From positions 42,198,001 to 42,262,000 of the forward strand of contig NC_133024.1 in the NCBI RefSeq assembly GCF_048771995.1: a stretch of DNA of 64,000 nt, read 5' to 3'. Shown one piece after another: positions 49,701-63,659 of this stretch. Below the pieces are notes generated by a model, which saw nothing but the letters and a program-made list of their open reading frames with translations, did no database searches and had not been told where the DNA came from. A program made the translations under genes and the position numbers. The stretch comes from Taeniopygia guttata. Lineage: Eukaryota > Chordata > Aves > Passeriformes > Estrildidae. Position 1 is the first letter of the stretch. Each line of letters begins with the position of its first letter.

Positions 49701-52700
49701 CAAGACAGAGGTAAGATTACCGAAACACTTGTCTAACACTCCTTTTTTGCTATTTTGGAAACAAATTATGGGACCATGAAACTATACACTCTTCATGACA
49801 TCCTTTAGGTGAATCAAGAAGCCAAGGTCTGGACCAGTTCTCCACTACTTCACTTCTTCCAATTTTAATTTTATAATGTGCAACCCAGTTTCTGACAAAT
49901 AAGGTGCAATATTGGTGCATTCCGGGCTGGAATGTTTCTCATCTTGTGGTTGAAACTGGCATAGTGTGAAGTTTAACACTCTTAGGAAGATGAACATTTT
50001 CAAATACAAGACTACAGTGCTGCCCAGTGTTGCTTAAAATGAAATTTCTGAAGATTTGATTTTTAATTAGGACATGGAACACAAAGGGTTTTTAGGCTGT
50101 AGTAGGAGCTTCTTCACATAGAAAAAAGCTCTTTTACTTACACAAGACTTTTCTTTAAAACATGTGAAAACCTGTTTTGTACTTTTAAATTATTTAAACA
50201 GTAAGGAAGTGCGTGTTTCAGTTGAAATGCATCTTCTGTTTTCCAGCAGCTAGAGTACTTCAAAGGTTTACCAGAATGCTTGCCAGATATGTCCTTGGGA
50301 TTTAGTGATGCCTTTTGACATTTGGGGCAGATACACCAAGGTTCCCAGCATAACAGAGATGCAGTGCTAGACCAATAGGCAGTGCCAGAACTTGAGAGGA
50401 CTTAAAGAGTTTTTATAAATGGTAATGCTATACTTATAAATGGCAAAGCTCTGAAGGGGCTGTATAAGAGTTTTCTTCAGTTTTCTTTCTTTCACACTTT
50501 TAAAGTTGTATAAAAGTCTCACTTTGGACTTGGTAATTATCTCATAAACATAGGCATTTAAGTCTAGTCAGATATTCTACAAGAGCACTGAGATTTTCAT
50601 TGCAAACTTGCCCCTTTTTTGTTAAAACACCTGAGTAGACAGGTGCCTCATTTCTCTGCTGTTTCTGTGTGTGTAACACACCCTCCCGAGGTGCTTTTGC
50701 TGCAGCAACTTTCAATGGGGCTAGTCCAAGCATGCCAATAATTCCTGCTGGTAAGGTTGTCTTTGAGCTGAGAAGAAAATGTATTGGTATCATTACCAAA
50801 CTCTACTAAATTAATGGAAGATATGAGTAAAGAAATTGCATGTAAAGACTTTAATGCTGTAATGCAAATAGTGGAAAGTAAGTGTAAAAGAATAGGTGCT
50901 AGCTTTTACCTCAGAGAAGTTCTTAGTTTTGCTTTGTTCTAAGATCTCAAGGCAGCTGAACTTGCTTCAGTCCTTTTATTTGGGTTTCTGGGATTTTTTG
51001 CCCTTAAGGTTAAATAGTAGCATCTGTATTACAACTTCAAAGTCCCAGTTAAGATTTCCCAACTGTGACTTTCTCTTGTCCCTGTAGCTTAATGTTTCCA
51101 GACTTGGTTCAGTGTTCTAAAAAACTGCCTTCCTTTAATCATGAAATAGGCTGAAGTTCACCCAAGTAGCCAGTCACATCCACTTAATCCCTGGGAACCT
51201 TTGTGCAGAGACAGAAATCAGGAGCTCAGTGTGCCCTGCTTCAGCAGCCTGGTGGTTTCTCAGCTGTTGGGTGTGACACTGCTGCAGGGGCTCTAAAGCT
51301 GCCTTCTGGTTTCTGGAATTACCTCACTCAGCTGAGTGATGTTGCTACTTGGTGTCATTGAATATCAAACTCTTCATGTGGTCACTGTTTTGATTTTTCG
51401 TTTTGCAGTGTTGGAGTTAAACATTCTGCCCCATGCAGAATGTTTTCACCACTGTTTTCAGTTTTTGGCTTTATATCAATAGACTCTGGTTTTGGCTTTA
51501 ACGTATCAACAATAGCAATCTTAATAAGTAGTGCAGAAGGTAAATGCAATAAGACTAGCAAAAATATTGATAATCTTTATAGAAATGATTACTGATTTTA
51601 TTTGTATCATTGCATGTTATATGTAGTAAGCTGTATATGTAATATTTTACAATAATAATAAATGTATTATATATTTATAAAAGTGAACTTCTATATATAT
51701 GCACACACTACAGTATCTTATCTTTCAATTAAGCACAGGTCTGTGTTTTCCTCTGCAAATAAGTACTCATTTGTTACATTTGTTGCTTACACAAATACTC
51801 ATTTGTTACTTTTCATCATAGGGGTGTTTTGATGTATTTAAATGATTCCCTATTGAAATTACCTGAAGTTTGCATTTAAAACAGCACATGGGAAAAAATA
51901 AAAAAAATACTTCCTTGAAAATATTTTCTCTTTAAAATGAATACCCTATGTTTTCTCATCTTCAGCAGCAAAGTTTTCAGTAATTTATCACAGCTGTCAT
52001 CAGGTGAGTGGATTCTCAATCCTTGTATCTATTGATTGTACAATGTGCTCCGCATCCTAATTGAGAGCTTTTGTGAAAGGCACAGTGAACTGTTTATTCA
52101 GTGAGGTCACTGGTCTCTTTGTTAGAGAAACGAATTTTCCTGCAGTTATTAAGTTCAAACACTGTTTACTGAACAGAATAATATTCTGAGCAAGAAGTGT
52201 TTACTACCTGCATAAAAGCATTTTTTTAATCTTGTGATGGTTACGTGGTCTACAATTAATTAGATGCCTGTACAACATTAGGAATATGTATTAGATTAAT
52301 TTTGTATAGTAAAACCGTGTGGGTAGAGGTTGTACATTTCCACATACCATAATTACTGTTCTCATGTGAGTGAAAAGAGTGTATTACAAAGAGATATCTT
52401 TCTGATACCATTGTTTCTGCCTAATTGCTTATTAGGAACTTTAGATTATTTGCTTTGTTAATTTAGAATGTTTTCCCTGGAGTACAATAGGATATTTATT
52501 TGCATTTCAGCTCTAGCAGTCAGACAGCAACTGTTTGCAAAAATCATTGTTATTGCTTGGTCACCTTTTGGGATAAAACCAGAAAACAGCAAATTGCTGA
52601 TTGCAGTGGAAGCACACTGGTTTCAGTTGGATTGGATAAAGTCAGATGTGCCGGCCATAGAGCAATGTAGAACTGCTTGTGTAAATGCCTTTAAGAATCA

Positions 52701-53922
52701 GAAAATACTTTTAATCTCTGAGGTTAGCCTTCAGTTAAAAGAAGGAAGGAAGTAATGTCAGATGAAGGCAATAATTTATCCTAATTTCTCCACTCTTTCT
52801 GCTGAAAGAGTGACGACCCCTTGAAGGTGTTAGGAATTCTAAAACACATATGTTTTATTTATAGAAGCTAATCTGGGGACTTCAGAAGTCTTCTAATAGG
52901 ATGGTTATGGTTTTGGTTTTGTTGGGTTTTTTTTTTTTTTGAGCAACAGCAGTCTGAGTGCAGCATTGATTGGATTGAGTTGTTTAGTTTGTATAAACAG
53001 GCTTTTAAAAGGCAAATGAAAATTCAATTGCATTAAAATTTAAATATGTTGGTGCAAGAAGCTGTTTGCTAGAGTACACACATATGCATATATATATACA
53101 CACACACATAATCAGCTTTACAAGAACTAGAAACCAACCCCATCTTTATTAATTCTGTAACCCGGAAGTCTCAGAGAAATGCTTCAAGAGTGGGTAATAC
53201 AAATGGATACAAATAATTTGGGCTGATGCAAAGAGAAATTTAAGATCCAGCAACTGAGAAATAAAAAACAATGCCTTGAACAAATAGGAGAAGGAGCAGA
53301 TTAATATACAATTTTTTTATCAGTTGAAAGGTTTTATTAAAAATACATGAGTTAAAATACTGTGAAAACAAGTAAATATAGTAGGTAAATATTTATTTTC
53401 GTGATCATTTAATGACTGGTATTTTGTATGAAGGAAGTCAACAGGAACTGAAGAAACTGCATTGAATTTATTTTGCTTTAGTCCATTGCTCTTGAGGGCT
53501 TTCCTAATTCAACACTCAATGGGACACGGGAAAAATCCATGGTACCTTTACAGTACATGCTTGCAATATTTTTGGAAAGAAGAGACCAAATGCAACTGTT
53601 TCAGAAAACAAAAGCTTCTGAGAAAGAGAAGCTCATGGTGGGTTGGCAGATAGAAAAACACCTGTTAATTAGAAAAACTGGTGGGCACATCACAGTCAAA
53701 TAACTACAGTGTCCTGCTTTGAAGATGTGTTTTCATGGTGCGGGTGTAAGACAGAATATTGGAAATGCTGCCTTCATCTTCTTTGTGCAGTACAGGCCCT
53801 TAGAACTTAGACAAACCTGCTCTTGGTGTCTATAAAATAACATTATTGGTAAAAGAGTAATCAAGAGTATAAGTGTTAATAGAAATCTGTATCTCAACTC
53901 TTGTGAATTCTTCATACCTGAG

Positions 53923-54151
53923 CTTCTGAGAATGGACACCTGTTATCTTTTATACATGATGATTCCCCAGCTCTGAAGTATCCCATTTCTACCACAGGAC
54001 ACTGAGTCAGATGTTTGTCCATTACAGCATGCAGGGCTTCCCTCCTGGGCTCAGGAGGGTCTCTGAGAACTGAAATAAGTTGGGGAATTTGGTGAGAAAA
54101 ATAAATCAGGCCAAGTACTGCAAACCAGTCTAGTACCTGAGCTGACATCAA
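53923..54151 (-). other. Weak exon candidate of unknown nature
   Basis: On the minus strand an open frame from ATG at 54151 encodes about 76 residues (MMSAQVLDWFAVLG to PFSEAQ) and then meets a good donor, CTCAG|GTATGA, near 53922. About 90 bp further on is an acceptor-like TTATTTTATAG. I recognise no family, and an open frame of this length is not unusual by chance. Confidence 0.15.
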
Positions 54152-54371
54152 ACAAGACTTTGGAAGAAGAAGATTTAATTCTTAAAGTAAGTACAAAAGC
54201 AACTAAAACTGGAATCTCTGGTGTGCTATTTGTGGTGAAAACTACTGTTCTAGGATTTACAGAATCTAAGATAAGAGCCCCAGTCTGTCAGTTTCTCATT
54301 TATGTATGCCAAATCATGCACTTTCAATTACAAAGAGTACAGGACAATAGCACAGTGGGGAGATAAGAATT

Positions 54372-54441
54372 AAGGAGCTTCCAATTCTGGTGATAAAATA
54401 TTTTTTAAGGAGTCTTCCAGTTCTGGTGGTAAAATGTTTTT
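54372..54441 (+). repeat. Imperfect 35-bp tandem duplication
   Basis: AAGGAGCTTCCAATTCTGG followed by TGATAAAATATTTTTT is repeated as AAGGAGTCTTCCAGTTCTGG with TGGTAAAATGTTTTT. There are a few substitutions and one insertion, so the duplication is older than the 33-bp repeat at 59.1 kb. Confidence 0.85.
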
Positions 54442-55908
54442 CTCTATTCCTTAGCTTTCAAAGTGTAATATTTCTGCATGTCTAAAATACATTTTCTTGT
54501 TATTATTATATAAGGCTTTATTTTATTGGTATAAAATTGCCTTTCTTCTATTTTACCTATTGACGGTCATGTGGTTATGTTTTAACTGGATGTCTGATAA
54601 TATAAAAGTGTCATTTTAGAATTAGTGTCTGCCTGCTGCCTGTATTTTGGTGCAGCCATAATAAAATCTCTTCTGGTTGCCTCTGTTTTCTCTCTGTCTG
54701 TGTATCATCAGCTGAAACTACAAGGCCCTTTTGAGAAAGAAACTGTCTACCAATAAAATGGAGGCTTGGTCCCAGCTGCAGCCCTTTGCATTACTCTTAC
54801 ATAAATACTGCAGGAGTAATTGAATCCCACCAATAGCAAACCTAATAACCCGACAGCAGCTCCTTCAAGCTCAGATGATGTTGTTGTGCATGGGGATCAT
54901 CCTGAGCTGCTGTGCTGATGCAAGAATGATGTTTGTCTGCTGATACACTAAAGAGACGGGCAGAGACCTTAGTGGCTCCTTTGAGTGAAAACATTGCTGC
55001 CACCCTGGCACATTGCATTTCTCTGTGTGAACCAGAGGTGGGTTTCAGATGAAATTTCCAGCTGGTTTCATGCCTGCCTGCTTCTCCATTTGAATTAGTA
55101 AGTCTGTAATGGAATTATGGAATATCTGTGCCAGTGATGTTTATACAGCAGGCAGTATGCCAAAGGCTTGACAATATCATAACTTAATTAAATGTGAGTG
55201 TATGTATGAACAAAAAGATAATTCAGTTGTGCTTAGGGCATATGGCCTCTGCTTGTCAGGCTTTCCTGCTTAACCTACAACTTCTTGGACAGGATATTTT
55301 TATCTTCTGCAGTGCAAGGTTTCTTTTGTGATGCTGCTTACATCCCAAGCCAGTTCACGAACACTTGTAATCACAGCACATTTCTAGCACTCTCTTACTC
55401 CTGCTCCTATTCTTTTACCCATTTCAGTTTAATTTCCTTCTATGGGGGACTGAGTCTGAATTCCTCTCGCAGTGGAGATTTTCCTTCCCTTGACTGCAAA
55501 AGCATTCTGAGAAATGGACTCTCATTTTTTACAAGTGTAATTGAATACCTGCAGAGTGAGTCTGGATATTTTCCCTCCCACTTTTATAATTTCCCTTTTT
55601 TCTTTCTCAGTTCTTTTTTTTCTCTGGATATGTTTTCCTCTTCCTCCATCTAAAGCCTGTTCTATTTTTTTCTCATAAAACAAATCCATATTTTACTTCC
55701 TGGTTTGCTCCCTCATCACAGCCTGAAGATCTCACACTGCTCTGTGCTGGCTACAGAGGTGGGGAAGGTGCATTGAGTTAGACTGGCTCAGTCTGCCCTG
55801 TGACATTGTTCTCAGGCAGGAGCAGAGTCTTCCAGCTTCTGGCATAGATGATGCAATTGTTGTTCACTCTTTTTGAGCAGCAGTCAGACTAGGGTTATGG
55901 TGATTTAA

Positions 55909-55942
55909 TAAATATTTTTATTTTTATTTTATTTTATTTTAT
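55909..55942 (+). repeat. (TTTTA)n simple repeat
   Basis: A short pentanucleotide-type repeat of T4-5 blocks separated by A, with small interruptions. Confidence 0.8.
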
Positions 55943-58900
55943 CTTTTTGGGGCAGGACCTGAATCTATAATGAGGTAAGGATGGTGTATGGGTTTGTGCC
56001 ACGTGGGTCTCACTGGCATTTTTTCCTCTTTACGTGGGACCTGCATCAAGTTATCATTGCATTTGCTTCCTCACATGTAAAATGGGCTGAGACATTTCTA
56101 TTACCCAGTGTTTTGATTTGTTTACTGCCTCAGAGCCCTTGGATTCAAGCTTTTAAAGAGATGAAAATGTCCTAAAAAATTGTTGTTCCAGATGGGTTTT
56201 GGAAAGACATCAATACATTATAGAGGCTTTGGTAGCTGTGTTCAAGCAGAAATCAGCATAATCCACTGTGAAGGTCCCTGAGTGCATCCACAGACACTAC
56301 AAGCAGAATAGAATTAAATTTTAGACTATACCTGAATGGATTTAGGTGGCAGCCTACTGCTTTCTTTACCTCTAGCAGTACAGGTAGAGCCAAAAAAGCC
56401 AACTACACAGCCAATGTGAGCCCTCTGGGATGCACTGAGCCGCTGCCTATTCTTTGCACCTTCCAGGCTGGTCCAGTCTGGCATCAAGTCAATTAAAGCA
56501 AAAGTGTTCAAATTATTGGCTTGATGGAAAGGGTGAAATCACACACAAGACAGTTAAGCTTCCTTAATGAGGTGGTTGATACTAGCCAAAAGATTGCAAA
56601 AAGCAGACTACCCCACCAAAAGACTTAAAAAAGGAGATACCCCAACAGTGCAGCAAGTCAAAAGAGAACACTGGTTTCCTGTGGTTTGTGTGAGCAGTCT
56701 GAATGCAAGTGGAATTTTTTATGAGATCATTTGCATAAAGAACATATAAAGTTTCATTTTAAGTCTTAAGGTATTTAGAAGTTTATAAGGATAAAATTAT
56801 TTCTCAGAGGTATCAAAATGTAGTAGATAGCTGGAGGTCACACAGCTAAGCTGTAGGAATTGGATAAATGTTCGTTTAATGTGACAAGTGAATAATTTTA
56901 TGTTAGCTTAATGTTTTCAAAAGCTTGTTTTATATTTTAATTGCTTATCAATGATTTATGTTGCACACCACAGGAACAGAAACAGTGGCTAGCTTAATTA
57001 TGCATAAAAAGTAAAATGCTTATGAGTTTATTATTTTCTGCAGTACATAATAAGTTTTCTATTATTTCCCCATGAGAGAAATATAAATATTTCAGTTTAT
57101 TTGAATATATTATCGAATAAATATAAACTGAGCTGTTGCTTCTCTTCAATCTTTGTCCCACAGACTTATGAGGTCCAAATCACTCATTATGTAATCTGTG
57201 ATAGAGAATCATGTATCTGGACATTCACCTCCAGGCTGCTGACTTGTATTGGACAATGAGCAAAGCTGTAATCAAAGCAGCATTTAAACTTGACATATAA
57301 CTAATTTTCTGCTGCTCTTCCACTGGATGTGAAAGTCATAAGAAGTGAAGAAGATTGTCATTGTGGGAATAGCATGAAGCAATCTAGGAAAAAATGCCTT
57401 TGAGGTTTTAAAGTACCAGCCATTTTGATAGGTTTTAAACATCCTGGGCCAACTTCAAAAAGATCTCAGGAGCAGCCATGTCCAAAAGGTATGTATGAGC
57501 CGGTGAAGGGAATCTACAGCACAGAAGCCTTTAAATAGCTCTTCTCAATAGAAGAGATTTTGGGCCCAGATGTATATAAACAGTGAAAGAAGAAGCAGTA
57601 TATTCTCATTCCTGGAGGATGCACAACAGGACAATATATGAGATGGAATTCCATCATTATAGGTGACAAAACCTAAGAGGCAGAGACCCCAGACCTTTTA
57701 TGTCCACAACCATTTGAGAAATAAGAGCAGTAAAGGCAAGACAGAACATCCCATGCCCCTCTGGGCACCCACTGAATTTCATAAATTGTTACAGGTTACA
57801 GGATGATGGGTTTGAAATTCTGTATTATATTCATTTAGTATTATGTTAATTTTTTAATTCTTAATATTATGTCTGACTAGGGAAGGAAGATGTAATAAGC
57901 TCTGACTTTGAACTCTGGTAAGAGCTGGGTGGTGCCATACAGTGGTAGCTCATAAGTAACAGACCTCAGACTCCTCGAAAGGTACAGCCCTGTATAGCAA
58001 TGGAGGCCAAATCAAATTTTGCCACAAAAAGGATGAAAACAAAATAATGAGAATGCACTGCCTGGGCTAGAAAATGTGTCATTAACATGCAGAGAAGGTG
58101 AAATGAAGAGAATATGGTTACCTTGTGCTTCCCTTCCTTTATTCTGCTCTATGTCCAATGTAAAGACATTCCTCTATTCTGACCTTCTCCCTCTGTTTCA
58201 GGGATGGTACATAGACAGTCACTGGGCGAGAACTGAGCTGGATATGCAGCAGGGTGGCCCAGCTGTCACTGGGACTGGGGAAGCCCTTAGATGGAGTCAC
58301 ACAGACACAGAAGTGGTGCCTTCCCCTGCCTCTTTGCTGGCAGTGACAGCTGAATTACCTGCCTGTGCCTGAAGGCAGCTGGGACTTGTGTGATCGCTGA
58401 GCAGTGCTGCAGCTGGGGAAACCTGATAGGCACATGGGATCAAAAGCTTGTGCTGGCTATTGATGCTGCACCTTTTCTGCTAGTACCTCACTGTCCCGCG
58501 TTTACAGGATCAGCATCCAGCTTTAGCCTATGGTCAGTCCCAGCTGGATGCAGCAGAGTATTGGAGCCAGCAGTGCAAAGTGAAACAAGAGGAATGTTTG
58601 TATCTGGTGCCTATGGGTGATAGTTCTGCAGACACTGACTGACAGATGGGACAGGAGAGAGAGTCAGACCCGTGTGTGAGCTGCGCTGTCATATGGGAGC
58701 AAATGGGACTTTCTCCTCCTTGATTCCAGGCACTAGGAATAGCCAGAAAGAATCAGAAAGCAAAGTTCACTCATCAGCTTCTTTCTTTACCCTCTCTGTG
58801 ACTCGTCTCAGCAGTTCCAAAAAGAAGAAACCATTTTAAAATTGTATTTAGGCTTCTGCTGTAGTTTTTGGTTTGAACTAACAAGCTTATCCTCTCCCTC

Positions 58901-59109
58901 AAGTCAGATGTAATCATAAAAAGATAGAGAAGTTCAAATAGTGTTTGGGAAGGCTTTCTGGAGAAAAGCATTTCCTGGTTTCTCTTCTCTATTCCACATA
59001 CTAGGCTTCAGATTACTTTTAAATTTGTTTTTTATCCATGATTTTTTTGTTTATAAAAATTGTGTCCTTTTAAGTTTGACCAGACCAAATCTCTTCTCTA
59101 ACTTTCCTT

Positions 59110-59208
59110 ACTTCAATATTTTATTCTTGAATTTGAAACATTACTTCAATATTTTATTCTTGAATTTGAAACACTACTTCAATATTTTATTCTTGAATTT
59201 GAAACAAT
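59110..59208 (+). repeat. 33-bp tandem repeat, 3 copies
   Basis: The unit begins ACTTCAATATTTTATTCTTG and continues AATTTGAAACA plus two variable bases. Three adjacent copies (59110, 59143, 59176) differ only at the last one or two bases. As the period is a multiple of three, the repeat stays open in one plus-strand frame and reads as three copies of an 11-residue unit, but there is no sign that it is translated. Confidence 0.95.
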
Positions 59209-62200
59209 TTACAGAATATGATGAAGGAAGAACTATTCATATGAATCAGTCTTGGCTGAATGACCAATATAAATTTACCTTTAAATTATTTCTATAACAT
59301 AATTATTATTTAAACTATTGCAGAAGAACACATTTCTAGTGCCAGAGAGATGTGATGGCTATAAATGAGGATGAGTTTACCCTGAATCAGCAAAGGCAGA
59401 TATGTGGGCAGGCCTCTGCCACTGAGGTGTATCAGGCTCAGAGGCTGCCAGTGGAAACACTAGGTTTGAATTTCCAAAGGATCTGGAGCTGTGCCTAGGA
59501 AGAGCAGGGGCTGTATCCACTCATTCTAGTTACGTGGGCTGTATTTAACTTTTTATTTCAAATTTATTTTCAAGTTGCATCTTCTGTACAATTGTTTCAA
59601 AATACTCCAGCCTATTTCCACCAGATTATAGTTTGGCCCAATATTCTGGAAATAATGATCCAATTCAAAATCCACACCCTTCCTGATGTTTTCAAGGCTG
59701 GCTTTGGTTTGAATGTAGAAGTACAGGGTGTCTAATGCAAATCTAGTGATGTACAGAAAGTAGCTATTTAAGCTAAGTGGAGAATAGCATTTACAACTAC
59801 AAGCCATTTAAGTATTCTCAGAATTGCTACTACTTAAGCTGTGTTTATAATCGTTATCTAAATGCAAATGAGAACACTATTGTTCATATCTATGTCATTT
59901 TGTCTCAGTTTGTCAGGAAAAAAAAGCTTTGATAAATTTTCTGAAAAGAATACTTACAATTTCTAAAATAAAACTTTGGTTGGTGCAAGAAACAGATGTG
60001 GAGGTTTTTTAAACCACTCCTTGTGTTAGGTGTTTAGAACACGTCCTGTACCTTGGTATATTGCAAAACAATAAATAAAGCTAAATCAATAGAGGTTCAT
60101 CCAGTTTGCCTCTCTTTGCTGTAAAAGACCTCCTTCATCCTATTCATGAGTCACATGCTTAGGCTACTGTCCCCTTTTCACTGCTGCAATCCATCAAGCA
60201 AAAGGTTGAATTTGTCACAATGCTGAAGAACTGAAGTGCAATGAATGCTACCTCTAAAAGGTACTGTTTGACAGCACGAGCCAAAGCATGTGTTGTTTAG
60301 GCATCCTCTAGAGAAGCCCGTGGGCTTCTGAGGGCACAGTTTCAGCTAGCTCAGTTCCCTTCACTGACCTGCCCACCATGGGTCCAGCACTGGTACCTGG
60401 GAGGGGAGGTGGAGTGGCAGAGGGCAGGGCATGTGGAACAGTCTCAATCACAGCCTCTAGCTGCTTCTTCATTTGTCTTGGGCAGGCTTCCATATTACAT
60501 AAAGGCCCATTTTTAAAGGTCAGCATTTATTTCAGCATGAAACAGTGGTGAGGTATCCCTGCCTTCTACCTCATCGCTTACATCTTTTCACATTGCAAAA
60601 AGAATACTGGTGGAGACCAAGGGTTCACATTGAAGCCGCACAGTTATTAATGGGCTGATGTCTTGCTCTCCACATGGATGACAAAAATTTTGCCTGAATT
60701 CTGGTGTGGGGGATGCTCCTTATGGGGAGCAGAGTCTCAGAGTACCTGCTCAGCCCAGGAGTGGGTAGTGACCGCAGTGCCCTCAACCTGCTCTGTGGCT
60801 GGTAGGAAACAACCAACTATGACAGAAGCTGAGGGATTAAACCCATGCTTCACCTTTCACAAGGTACGTTTCCAGCAGTGGATTTGGCTTTTCTTGGTAC
60901 TGGGGCACAGATTCCAGGGAGGAGGAATGGGTTTGAAATGTCAGTGAGGTACCTTTATATTCAGAAGCGCTGAGCACATGTGTGTCTTTGGGGAAAGACA
61001 TACATCATTAAATGGAGTCTGTTGGTGTCACTGCAAGGGTCCTGGCTAGATAATAAGTTACATAGACTCCATGCAGTTACAGAAGGCTGATTATTTTTAT
61101 TAAGAAACCCATTCCTCTTTTATATCCTAGTTCACTACACATGGACCTAAATGGTTCTTTACTTAAAGCACCATCATCACTGGCTAATTAAGAAACCACC
61201 CTTTGGTAAACAAATCTGCATAACACATTCCACATGTTCACAATACCAGGTGCAGCAAAGTTAAAATAAGAATTGTTTCTCATTCTTTTCTCTGATCTTC
61301 TCACAGATTTTTTCCCAAAATGATGCCTGTGAAAGTTGTGTTTCTCTCTGTGGCCAGAGAGCTGCTGCCACATATTGGTGTCCAGCACTGAGGGGTTAAG
61401 TGTTCTGTTGGGCTTTAAATGCTGTAATTTGTGCTGTCCAACATGAGAGGAGTGGTTGTAATTTACTGCCTGCTTTCCTCATAGATGGTGAAAGAAGGCT
61501 AATTATTTAGCCAGATTTATTGGTATTTGGGCTTTATCATAAAGCCAAGTTATGTTTCCTCAGGGGACAAGCAATTTGTAGGAGTTCCTTCTGAGTATCT
61601 CCCATTCCCCATCTACCACTCTCCAGCCCAAAATCACACACTGTCTCTTAGCACGCAGTTGTCGATCAGCCCGGGAGCAGCACCACCTCCCAGGTTACTC
61701 TGCCTTTCATGCAGCTCAGTTTCTAGCCACATTAATGTGCAATGTGCTTTTTGGGCAAACGCTCCTCTCATTTCTTGGAGGCACTTTGCTGCTTTTCAGT
61801 TTTACTCTGAGTGAAAGGTGAATGCTGACTTTGGGAGTCTTCATCCACCCTCCTGGTAAAAATATTTAATAATTACTTACCTAACAAGGTGGTGCCTTCT
61901 GAGCAATTAACGATTAAGAGCTTGCACAAGATTTGGAATATGTAAAAGCCTTAACATCAGCAACAAATTGGGAAAACAGTAATTTCAAAATTATTTTTAA
62001 ATGAAAGTATTTAAGTGACTTGCAGTACATTAAAATCAATCATATTATACATGATCAAAACCTCCCCTAAGAAACACAACAGATGTAAAGGTTACTGTAC
62101 CATCATAGTAATTTTAATAAGCGTTTTTATGCTTTGTACAATGCTGCATTGGTGACAACTCGGAGAATTACTTAAGGAATGCAATTTCATTTGTGTCAAT

Positions 62201-63439
62201 GGCAATTTCTTTGGTGAGTGTGTACTGACTTCAGTGAGAATGGCAACTTAAATCCAGCCTAACGTGGAGTCAGCACTGGTGCTGGTGTAGGTAGCAGGTG
62301 TTTATTTTGCAGTCTGTCCCCAGTGAAGATACCTTGCAGGAGGCAGGAATGCCTCCTGTACTGCTGGTCTGCGGTGCCTGCAACTGAGGAGTCTTCCTCA
62401 GAGAATATATAGTATTTTTTTTCTTTATTTCTGTAACCTATTTCAAAAGCCTATCTAAAAATGGCAGAAAGCAGAACAGTAACTTGACTTCTCTTAGATT
62501 GGCACTCTCCAGGAGAAGAGAAATACAAGACTAATAATTACTAACTTTTCCTGCAAAACTGCTTGACTAAATAGCTATAGACTAATATAAGTCACTATTA
62601 AGCCCCATGACCAAGTGTTGCTGAGGAAAAAGCATTTCTTAAAAATCTTGCATAACTGTTTTCCATTCATGTTTAAACAATCATATGTGATTACTTCAAT
62701 TTTCAAGATGCAATGTACAGAGAGAGCCCTGAAACTCATTGCTTTTCACTGTTCAAACCTTATGCAGCTAAACCTGTTAGAGTAAAACCATATAAGAATG
62801 TACAAAGTAGATAAGGGGTGATTTTTTCTTTTTGATAGAAGTGGAGGAATTTTTAGTAAACCACTTCAATTCAGCATTTGTAGGTGAAATTGCAGAGGTT
62901 AATATGTGCTGTTAAGATAGAGCTTCTGAAAAAATTGTTTCTTGATAGTTATTTGGAAGCCATTAGCTACAGCCTGAACTATCAAAAAATGTTACTGGTT
63001 GCAGTATGAGTTTTCCATTTCATGAACATTTTTGACAACTTCTAAAAAGTGGTCCAAAAAAATTTTTTTAAGAGTGTCAGCAGTAGAAGCCAAAAAGGAA
63101 GGATGAAGGCAGTCCAGAGATTTACATGTTTCTCAGAAATAATTGCACTCCTCTATGCAAGCAAGAGTCACTTCAGAAAGTATGAGACATTGCAAAAAAT
63201 AAAATTTTAAAAAGAAATTAAAATCATGTGTGAAATCTTTTGGAAAATAATATAAGATGGAAACCAACTGAATTTGCTGAGTTATAAACAACTTCTCCAA
63301 CTGGCTGTATGACAAATGAATAGCGATGCCACTTGAATCAGCATGGAAATTCTGCAGCACTTCATGCCAGATAGGAAATGGGGCAGACTGCTTGTTATCT
63401 CTGCAGCATTTCAAAACTGTAGAAAATGAACTAAATTAC

Positions 63440-63588
63440 CTATCAAAAATAAATCCCCAATATAAAAGCGTTGTGTACTCGGACATTAATTTTCCCATCT
63501 GGAGAAGAATGACTGTCAACAGCCAGATGACGCTTAAAAGACAAGCCAGAGCATGCAATGTGTCTGTTGCTTCGAGTTTAGGGGCCAT
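63440..63588 (-). other. Candidate exon of an unknown membrane protein (minus strand)
   Basis: On the minus strand a pyrimidine-rich acceptor (TCTCTTGTTCACCTTCAG) is followed by 149 open nucleotides and a donor GATAG|GTAATT. Read from its first ATG the exon encodes 49 residues with a hydrophobic span HALACLLSVIWLLTVILLQ and then LLYWGFIF. The spacing of the two segments loosely recalls the first transmembrane domain of ABCC-type transporters, but the similarity is too weak to name. No partner exon was found in the window. It may be a stray exon, a pseudogene remnant or chance. Confidence 0.2.
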
Positions 63589-63659
63589 CTGAAGGTGAAC
63601 AAGAGACCCAAGGGCAGTATCCAGGTTACAAAGTTTTTGCAAATTTTCATGAAAGAGAC

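Noticed and set aside
58941-59297. 118-codon plus-strand open frame containing a repeated 11-residue unit
   Set aside because: The frame is kept open by the 33-bp tandem repeat in AT-rich DNA. There is no splice or start support and no family.
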